A stretch of DNA of 11,761 nucleotides from Planctomycetaceae bacterium (GTDB taxonomy: Bacteria > Planctomycetota > Planctomycetia > Planctomycetales > Planctomycetaceae). Below the pieces are notes generated by a model, which worked only from the letters and a program-made list of their open reading frames with translations, was not told the DNA's origin and made no database searches. Location of the stretch: NCBI GenBank assembly GCA_029259875.1, contig JAJDEK010000349.1:1-11761 (forward strand). Direction: 5' to 3'. Shown piece after piece: positions 6,767 to 11,761 of the stretch (positions are counted from its first letter, which is position 1; each line of letters starts with the position of its first letter). Position numbers and translations under genes: made by a program.

Positions 6767-7357
6767 ATGGCTGCTCTACACATCGTTAATTATCCCCATC
6801 CGGCTCTCCGCTGGATCTCGAAGCCCATCAAAAGTATCTCACCGGATTTACGTGATACGGTGAGGACGATGTTTGATCTCATGTATGAGGCGCGGGGAAT
6901 TGGCTTAGCTGCCAATCAAGTGGCACTCCCCTACCGCCTGTTTGTGATTAATTTGACATCAGACCCTAATGAACCAGAAGAAGAATTTGTGTTCATTAAT
7001 CCGGAAATCACAAAACGCAAAGGAACCACTGAAGGCGAAGAAGGCTGTTTGAGTCTTCCCCAACTTTATGGAGATGTCAAAAGATCGGAAGAAATCACAG
7101 TAGAAGCCTACGATCTGGATGGCCAATTGTTTGAAATCACGCTGGATGACTTGGCTGCCCGTGCCGTGCAGCACGAACACGATCATCTGGAAGGAATTAT
7201 GTTTCCGGATCGAATGCCGGAGGCCAAACGCGAAGAGCTGGAAGCACAAATCGCTGATTTTGAGGCAGAGTTCCTCCATAAACAGCAACAAGGCGAATAC
7301 CCGTCTGATGAGGAACTTCGCAAGCAACTGACTCAATTAGAACTCGGTCTGGGTTAA
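6767..7357 (+). CDS. def: Peptide deformylase
   Basis: This is a metal-dependent cytoplasmic hydrolase that removes the N-formyl group from the initiator methionine of new proteins as they leave the ribosome. All three signature motifs are present and intact: GIGLAANQ (44-51), EGCLS (92-96) and HEHDH (136-140). The metal ligands are Cys94, His136 and His140, and Glu137 is the catalytic acid/base. The protein has 196 residues, longer than the ~170 of the E. coli enzyme. The extra length is a C-terminal tail (about 155-196) rich in Glu, Lys and Gln and probably helical. Start ATG 6767 fits the family's N-terminus (IVNYPHPALR). It is followed 145 bp later by fmt, the enzyme that adds the formyl group, a common and functionally coherent neighbour. 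Confidence 0.97.
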   Translation: MAALHIVNYPHPALRWISKPIKSISPDLRDTVRTMFDLMYEARGIGLAANQVALPYRLFVINLTSDPNEPEEEFVFINPEITKRKGTTEGEEGCLSLPQLYGDVKRSEEITVEAYDLDGQLFEITLDDLAARAVQHEHDHLEGIMFPDRMPEAKREELEAQIADFEAEFLHKQQQGEYPSDEELRKQLTQLELGLG

Positions 7358-7420
7358 AGAAAACGGACATCGAAAACCCCCTGGGTTATTTGAGCTTTGT
7401 TGAAAAAGTCGATACATGCG

Positions 7421-7455
7421 ACCGCTGGAAACCTGAAAACAATTGAGCGGTTTTC
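7421..7455 (+). terminator. Weak terminator-like hairpin between def and fmt
   Basis: ACCGCT (7421-7426) pairs with AGCGGT (7446-7451) across a 19-base loop, and TTTTC follows at 7451-7455. The stem is short and the loop large, so termination would be partial at best. It may tune read-through from def into fmt. Confidence 0.3.
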
Positions 7456-7502
7456 TGCTTAGAAAATGATTGATCATTGGCCTACATTGAGGAGAAACAC
7501 TA

Positions 7503-8504
7503 GTGCCATTAAAAGTTGTGATGATGGGAACTGGGACGTTTGCCATCCCCGCATTTCAGGTGCTCATTGATTCCGAACATCAGGTTATCGGCTTGTATAC
7601 CCAGCCAGATCGAACCGGCCGCGGCCATCATCGACACAAAAATCCGATGAAAGAATTAGCACTTGAACACGGAATTCCGGTTTTTCAACCTCCCAAAATC
7701 AACCAGCCAGAATCGCTTGACGAATTACGAAATCTGGATGCGGATGTTCTACTTGTGGCCGCCTATGGCCAGATTCTCTCACAAAAACTGTTGGACACTC
7801 CCAAACACGGGGCATTCAACCTACATGCCTCTCTCTTGCCCAAATACCGCGGAGCGGCTCCGATCTTATTTGCCATTCGGAATGGAGAAACCAAAACAGG
7901 CGTTTCGCTGTTTCGTATCGAGCGATCTCTGGACTCTGGTCCTGTGGCTGCGATGGTAGAAACACCAATCGGTCCCAAAGAGACCACGGGTGAAGTTCAG
8001 GAACGGCTGGCAGCACTCGCTGCTCCTCTGGCGATGCAAGTGCTTGATAGTATCGAGCAGGGCACGCTGGTGGAATCTCCCCAAAATCATGCAGAAGCCA
8101 CGTTAGCCCCCACCTTAGATAAACGAGAAGGCGCAATTGACTGGAACCAGAGCACCTTTCAAATCGGGTGTCATGTAAGAGCCATGCAGCCTTGGCCCAG
8201 TCCTTTCACATTTTTACATCAATCGGGACAGGAACAGTTAAGAATACTCATTCTGGATGTCGAAAATGTCACAACAGAGGAGCTGGACTCACTTAACGTC
8301 GATCAAGGGCAACTGGATTCGTCTCCCGGAACTGTCATTTTTGCTAACACGAAAAGGGTGATTATTAGATCCGGTAATGGGTTACTGGAGTTAATACAAG
8401 TTCAACCACAGGGAAAGCGAGCCATGCAGATCAGTCAGTTTTTGTGTGGCAGAAAAATCAGTCCGGGTGACCACTTTAGTCAACCAGACACTCTTAATGC
8501 ATAA
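7503..8504 (+). CDS. fmt: Methionyl-tRNA formyltransferase
   Basis: Fmt transfers a formyl group from 10-formyl-tetrahydrofolate to Met-tRNA(fMet), making the initiator tRNA in the cytoplasm. The start is GTG 7503, with AGGAG (7490-7494) eight bases upstream. The N-terminal formyltransferase domain (about 1-190) has the Rossmann start VVMMGTGTFA, the PDRTGRG loop (35-41), the SLLPKYRGAAP signature (110-120) and the catalytic triad Asn106, His108 and Asp144, the same numbers as in the E. coli enzyme. The C-terminal tRNA-binding domain (about 210-333) opens with LAPTLDKREGAIDW, the family's typical junction, and ends in the QPQGKRAM segment. Its 333 residues compare with ~315 in E. coli. It lies downstream of def on the same strand. 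Confidence 0.97.
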   Translation: MPLKVVMMGTGTFAIPAFQVLIDSEHQVIGLYTQPDRTGRGHHRHKNPMKELALEHGIPVFQPPKINQPESLDELRNLDADVLLVAAYGQILSQKLLDTPKHGAFNLHASLLPKYRGAAPILFAIRNGETKTGVSLFRIERSLDSGPVAAMVETPIGPKETTGEVQERLAALAAPLAMQVLDSIEQGTLVESPQNHAEATLAPTLDKREGAIDWNQSTFQIGCHVRAMQPWPSPFTFLHQSGQEQLRILILDVENVTTEELDSLNVDQGQLDSSPGTVIFANTKRVIIRSGNGLLELIQVQPQGKRAMQISQFLCGRKISPGDHFSQPDTLNA

Positions 8505-8624
8505 ATGAACACAAATCTATTCTGGAACCTCAAGTTCAATCTTGTCGCATTTTCCCTTTTCTGAGATGATCCCGCCCTTGATCTGAGACTAAGCACGAGT
8601 CCAAACACAAGGAATTGAGTTAAG

Positions 8625-8951
8625 ATGCGCCGAATTTTATCGGCTCTAATCTTCATGCTGATTGGAGCCGGAGGCATGTATGCCGCATTTGAATATCATG
8701 TGATTCAATCTAAAGAAGGTTGGCTATTGATCCACAAATCACAGGCCGGGCTCCACGATGCCTATGTCGACATCAGAGAATGGCGTGCGGCGACCTGGAA
8801 AGAGCACCCAAGATTAGCACAGTCTTTGATTGATAACGGGAAAGGAAATCTCATCATTCAATCAGCGTCGAATGGGCTGCTTGATGGTGTGTTTCAGCGA
8901 TCAAACAAGAAACGTTCTGCTGAGAAAGAGGAGAATTCAGTCAAACTCTAA
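8625..8951 (+). CDS. Small membrane-anchored protein of unknown function
   Basis: This is a 108-residue protein with ATG at 8625 and AAGGA (8609-8613) 11 bases upstream, slightly far. The N-terminus (Arg2-Arg3, then hydrophobic residues about 4-22 with GAGG) is a signal anchor or uncleaved signal; there is no lipobox. The outer part has FEYHVIQSKEGWLLIHKS, then DAYVDIREWRAATWKEHPRLAQSLIDNG, and ends in a highly charged Lys/Glu/Arg tail. The YVDIR...W..HP.L pattern looks like a conserved planctomycete envelope protein, but I cannot name a family. It sits 120 bp after fmt and 59 bp before the metallopeptidase lipoprotein gene on the same strand, so the two may be cotranscribed and both act at the membrane (inference). 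Confidence 0.7.
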   Translation: MRRILSALIFMLIGAGGMYAAFEYHVIQSKEGWLLIHKSQAGLHDAYVDIREWRAATWKEHPRLAQSLIDNGKGNLIIQSASNGLLDGVFQRSNKKRSAEKEENSVKL

Positions 8952-8970
8952 TACATCACAGCTCCCTATT

Positions 8971-8999
8971 TTGATCCACTTAACGTTCAATGAGATAAT
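8971..8999 (+). promoter_or_regulatory. Candidate promoter for the metallopeptidase gene
   Basis: TTGATC (8971-8976) and GATAAT (8994-8999) are exactly 17 bases apart. Transcription would start near 9006, only a few bases before the GTG at 9011, which would leave a near-leaderless message. A start at ATG 9080 would instead have a leader of about 73 bases. This bears on start choice for the next gene. Confidence 0.4.
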
Positions 9000-9010
9000 A
9001 CCCGCCAATT

Positions 9011-9883
9011 GTGAAATCATACTCACTCAATAGTCCTGGTCGCACTTCAGACACGATTTGTCTGCCAGCACTTAAAGCAATGACTTTGAGTGCCTGTCTG
9101 ATATTCTGCCTACTGTTGACTGCGGGTTGTCGTAGTGCAGCCAAAAATCAAACGGTCCATCTGCCCGCTCGACACAGCGTCAGTGCAGAGCAACTCATTG
9201 TGCTGAGTGATTTCAAACTGGGACAGGATCATGAATTGTTTCAGGACTTGATCCAATTGCGTGAAGATGTCGCCGCCACGTTGAACATTCCACTCAACAG
9301 CGAACAAGTCACCGTTTATCTCTTTTCGAACCAAGAAGAATATCGTAACTATCTGGATCTCACATATCCTGGCTTGCCTCCGCGGCGCGCGTACTTTGTC
9401 GGAACACCTAAAGAATTAGCCGTGTATACTTTTTGGGGTGATCGCATCCAAGAAGATTTGCGGCATGAATTTACACATGGACTACTACATGCCAGCCTGA
9501 AAACGGTTCCACTCTGGCTTGATGAAGGACTTGCGGAATATTTTGAAGTCGCTGGAGATACACCAGGACAAATCAACCGCGAACATGCATCACGCTTAAC
9601 GGCAGCACTTGATAACGGTTGGAAGCCCGATATGAAGCGGCTGGAACAACTCGAAAAAGTCTCGCAAATGCAACGAGTTGACTATCAGGAAGCCTGGGCC
9701 TGGGTCCATTTCATGTTGAATAACAACCCCGATGCACGAGTCACACTACTGGACTATCTGGCAGAACTGAAAACAGATGAGAAACCCGAAGTTTTAAGCG
9801 CACGACTTCCAAGAGATATCCCAGGAGTCGATGAACGTTTTCTGAATTATGTCGCTTCGCTAAATACCTTCCCGTCAAGGTAA
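9011..9883 (+). CDS. Lipoprotein zinc metallopeptidase (peptidase MA / DUF1570-like)
   Basis: This is a predicted lipid-anchored gluzincin-type protease with 290 residues from GTG 9011. The lipobox LTAGC ends at Cys40 after a hydrophobic stretch (about 25-38). From GTG the n-region is long but carries Lys2, Arg11 and Lys22. An in-frame ATG at 9080 gives a compact 17-residue signal without positive charge; neither start has a good ribosome site. The catalytic core is HEFTH (152-156), with His152 and His156 as zinc ligands and Glu153 as the catalytic base. It is followed by PLWLDEGLAEYFE (167-179), whose Glu172 is the probable third ligand. Upstream, VTVYLFSNQEEYRNYL and the Ala-Tyr-Phe strand match the usual beta-sheet before the zinc helix. 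The C-terminal third is helical. The substrate is unknown. The preceding small membrane-anchored gene may be a partner. Confidence 0.85.
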   Translation: MKSYSLNSPGRTSDTICLPALKAMTLSACLIFCLLLTAGCRSAAKNQTVHLPARHSVSAEQLIVLSDFKLGQDHELFQDLIQLREDVAATLNIPLNSEQVTVYLFSNQEEYRNYLDLTYPGLPPRRAYFVGTPKELAVYTFWGDRIQEDLRHEFTHGLLHASLKTVPLWLDEGLAEYFEVAGDTPGQINREHASRLTAALDNGWKPDMKRLEQLEKVSQMQRVDYQEAWAWVHFMLNNNPDARVTLLDYLAELKTDEKPEVLSARLPRDIPGVDERFLNYVASLNTFPSR

Positions 9884-9913
9884 TCTAATAAACACAGATT
9901 TCCCTGGTCGCAC

Positions 9914-9937
9914 AGTCAGTTTCGCAGGTCACTGACT
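9914..9937. repeat. Hairpin after the metallopeptidase gene
   Basis: AGTCAGT (9914-9920) and ACTGACT (9931-9937) form a perfect 7-bp stem with a 10-base loop, 30 bases after the stop codon. No T-run follows. It may be a 3'-end hairpin of the upstream message. Confidence 0.35.
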
Positions 9938-9959
9938 TGGGAGCCGTCTCTCAATCAGC

Positions 9960-9996
9960 TAAGATAAGCCACATCGAATGTGATTTATTAATCTTA
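9960..9996 (+). promoter_or_regulatory. Nested stem-loop in the mqnP leader
   Basis: An outer 6-bp perfect stem, TAAGAT (9960-9965) with ATCTTA (9991-9996), encloses an inner perfect 5-bp stem, CACAT (9970-9974) with ATGTG (9978-9982). A second ATGTG at 9996-10000 could compete for the same inner arm. It ends 36 bases before the mqnP start. It may be a leader control element; no known riboswitch was recognised. Confidence 0.35.
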
Positions 9997-10032
9997 TGTG
10001 ACTGAAGACGAACCCAATTACTGGACTTAACA

Positions 10033-10896
10033 ATGTTGGCCCGACTGCGTCTGTTGCTGGAATTAATTCGCTTCAGCCATACCATTTTTGCACTCCCTTT
10101 TGCACTATTGTCAGCTGTGCTGGCCTGGCGCGGGCATGAAGTTCGTTGGCAAGAATTAGTGGGCATTTTATTATGTATGCTGTTTGCTCGCTCAGCAGCA
10201 ATGGCGTTTAATAGACTCGTTGATCGTGACATTGATGCTCAAAACCCGCGCACTCAAAGCCGCCACCTCCCCGCGGGACTGATTAGTGTGCGTGCGGTAT
10301 TTCTCTTTACTCTGCTGACATCACTGGCATTTATCACATCGACGCTGCTTTTTCTTCCCAATCGCTGGCCTCTGTATCTTTCAGTCCCCGTCCTACTGTT
10401 CTTACTCGGCTACTCCTACGCCAAACGATTTACGATCTGGTGCCATTACTGGCTCTCAGCAGCCTTGATGCTCTCTCCCATTGCCGCTTGGATCGCCATT
10501 CGTGGCAGCCTTTCGATTGAACCATTACTATTGGGTGCCGTGGTATTTTTCTGGGTAGGAGGATTTGACATCATTTACGCCTGTCAGGATGTGAAATTTG
10601 ATCAGGAAACACGGCTTTCCAGCATTCCCTCTCGTTGGGGCATCAAAAAAGCACTCCGTTTTGCCATGCTCAGCCACTTCATGACCATTATCTGCCTTTT
10701 CAGTCTATGGTATGTGGCTGCTTTAGGAATCCCCTTTTTGCTCGCTATTTTTGCCGTGTCTGGACTGCTGGTGTACGAGCATCTGCTTGTAAATCCTGAA
10801 GACCTGGGGCGCGTCAATCTAGCGTTTTTTCACGTAAATGCCCTGATCAGTATTGGTTTGTTCTTTGTGGGATTGATCGACGTCTGGCTCGCATAA
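10033..10896 (+). CDS. mqnP: UbiA-type polyprenyltransferase of the futalosine menaquinone pathway
   Basis: This is an integral membrane enzyme expected to attach the polyprenyl tail to the aromatic acid made by the futalosine route. It has 287 residues from ATG 10033 with no evident Shine-Dalgarno; the N-terminal LLLELIRFSHTIFALPFAL is the family's usual start. The first Asp-rich site is NRLVDRDID (60-68), binding the prenyl diphosphate through Mg2+. The second is in DIIYACQDVKFD (179-190), and YSYAKRF (127-133) is also a family mark. About eight to nine hydrophobic helices span the chain. It could also be labelled 4-hydroxybenzoate polyprenyltransferase (UbiA). I prefer MqnP because mqnE follows 122 bp downstream on the same strand and the sequence matches the UbiA-like group found beside futalosine genes. 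Confidence 0.9.
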   Translation: MLARLRLLLELIRFSHTIFALPFALLSAVLAWRGHEVRWQELVGILLCMLFARSAAMAFNRLVDRDIDAQNPRTQSRHLPAGLISVRAVFLFTLLTSLAFITSTLLFLPNRWPLYLSVPVLLFLLGYSYAKRFTIWCHYWLSAALMLSPIAAWIAIRGSLSIEPLLLGAVVFFWVGGFDIIYACQDVKFDQETRLSSIPSRWGIKKALRFAMLSHFMTIICLFSLWYVAALGIPFLLAIFAVSGLLVYEHLLVNPEDLGRVNLAFFHVNALISIGLFFVGLIDVWLA

Positions 10897-10908
10897 GCCT
10901 GTCTGAAT

Positions 10909-10955
10909 CGTAATAATGAAGATATTACGCGGTGAGTGATCTATATGATCAACTC
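10909..10955 (+). promoter_or_regulatory. Two hairpins in the mqnP-mqnE gap
   Basis: The first is a perfect 7-bp stem, CGTAATA (10909-10915) with TATTACG (10923-10929), with a 7-base loop. The second pairs GAGTGATC (10934-10941) with GATCAACTC (10947-10955), with one bulged base and a 5-base loop. Neither has a T-run, so they may be processing or stability structures between two cotranscribed genes rather than terminators. Confidence 0.35.
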
Positions 10956-11018
10956 AAACCATATTCATGCGTCGATTCAACACAAAATTATTACTTAAAA
11001 ATATCAACAGTCAGTCTG

Positions 11019-11761
11019 ATGAATCTAAATCAAAACGAACAGGAACAGTTAGAAGTCATTACCCGCAAAGTCGAAGCCGGAGAACGAATCAGCTTTGATG
11101 AAGGGGTTTTTCTGGATGAGAAAGTAGATATTCTCACACTGGGACAACTCGCCAATCAGATTCGCGAACGCAAAAATGGTAACTTTGCATTCTATAATAC
11201 GAACATTCATTTGAATCCGACGAATGTCTGTGTGTATCGCTGCAAGTTCTGCGCGTTTCGGTCCGATCTGAAATCACCACGCAGTTACACATTCACAGAC
11301 GACATGATACGCGAACGCGTGCAGGAAGCACGCGCTTCTGGAGCCACTGAAATTCATGTCGTGGGCGGATTACATCACCAGAAAAAATTTGACTGGTATT
11401 TAAATGTAATGCGTGTAATTCGGGAAGAATATCCCGACCTGCATATCAAGGCCTGGACTCCAGTGGAAATCAACTGGTTCAGCTTCTTGACTAAAAAACC
11501 AACGCGCTGGGTTCTAGAGCAAATGATGGAAGCAGGGCTTTCCAGTATGCCCGGTGGTGGTGCAGAGATTTTCCACCCTGAAGTGCGCGAACAAATTTGT
11601 GAGCACAAAGCCGACGCCGAGAGTTGGCTGGACATTCATCGCGAGGTACATAGTCTCGGATTAAGAAGTAATGCCACGATTCTATACGGCCACTACGAGC
11701 AAGCCAAACACCGCATTGACCACTTGTGTCGGCTGAGAGACTTGCAGGATGAAACAGGAGG
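11019..11761 (+). CDS. mqnE: Aminofutalosine synthase (radical SAM), N-terminal part, 3'-truncated
   Basis: MqnE joins 3-[(1-carboxyvinyl)oxy]benzoate with S-adenosylmethionine to give aminofutalosine, an early step of futalosine-dependent menaquinone synthesis in the cytoplasm. The frame opens at ATG 11019 and runs 247 codons to the right edge; full-length relatives have about 370-390 residues. The radical-SAM [4Fe-4S] motif CxxxCxxC is Cys71, Cys75 and Cys78, in HLNPTNVCVYRCKFCAF. Other family blocks are ISFDEGVFL near residue 24, EIHVVGGLHHQKKFDWYL, KAWTPVEI, and MPGGGAEIFHPEVREQICEHK. The related cyclase MqnC shares the fold, but the MPGGGAEIF...VREQICEHK and HHQKKFDWYL patterns fit MqnE. 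No strong ribosome site is seen. It is probably cotranscribed with mqnP. Confidence 0.94.
   Translation, partial: MNLNQNEQEQLEVITRKVEAGERISFDEGVFLDEKVDILTLGQLANQIRERKNGNFAFYNTNIHLNPTNVCVYRCKFCAFRSDLKSPRSYTFTDDMIRERVQEARASGATEIHVVGGLHHQKKFDWYLNVMRVIREEYPDLHIKAWTPVEINWFSFLTKKPTRWVLEQMMEAGLSSMPGGGAEIFHPEVREQICEHKADAESWLDIHREVHSLGLRSNATILYGHYEQAKHRIDHLCRLRDLQDETG

Noticed and set aside
6959..7336. Long minus-strand ORF inside def
   Set aside because: It is an antisense shadow of a gene with all catalytic motifs intact.
7816..8136. Several antisense and alternative-frame ORFs inside fmt
   Set aside because: They overlap the conserved Fmt catalytic region and have no family resemblance.
1..11761. 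tRNA, rRNA, CRISPR arrays, insertion sequences, prophage or toxin-antitoxin modules
   Set aside because: I looked on both strands and saw no repeat-spacer pattern, cloverleaf, transposase or integrase motif.

Overview
The window looks chromosomal and most likely comes from a member of the Planctomycetota, probably a Planctomycetaceae/Gimesia-like lineage (inference). The main reason is the left-hand gene pair: a DUF1553-type 'planctomycete cytochrome-associated' protein followed by a Tat-exported DUF1501 protein. These two families are massively expanded and habitually paired in that phylum. Moderate GC content, loosely packed genes with 60-640 bp gaps, and menaquinone synthesis by the futalosine route fit the same assignment. 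No tRNA, rRNA, CRISPR array, transposase or phage gene was seen.

Layout from left to right: the C-terminal part of a DUF1553 protein, cut by the left edge; a DUF1501 protein; a long imperfect palindromic repeat between convergent genes; a minus-strand RmlD-like SDR protein that lacks the usual Tyr/Lys catalytic pair; a 638-bp gap without a convincing gene but with promoter-like and dyad elements; a 336-residue protein of unknown function; a small Gly/Cys-rich lipoprotein; def (peptide deformylase); fmt (methionyl-tRNA formyltransferase); a small membrane-anchored protein; a lipoprotein zinc metallopeptidase (HExxH); mqnP (UbiA-type prenyltransferase); and the N-terminal two thirds of mqnE (aminofutalosine synthase), cut by the right edge.

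Two functional modules are clear. def and fmt form the formyl-methionine cycle: Fmt formylates the initiator Met-tRNA and Def removes the formyl group from new proteins. mqnP and mqnE belong to the futalosine menaquinone pathway, so the organism probably makes menaquinone without the classical MenFDHCEB route. The DUF1553/DUF1501 pair is a secreted or surface module of unsettled function.

No spectacular new system is evident. The best second-look items are the palindromic element at 3401-3498, the SDR with a missing active site, the 336-residue orphan that may be a decayed polysaccharide-deacetylase relative, and the dyad-rich leaders in front of def, mqnP and the 638-bp gap.
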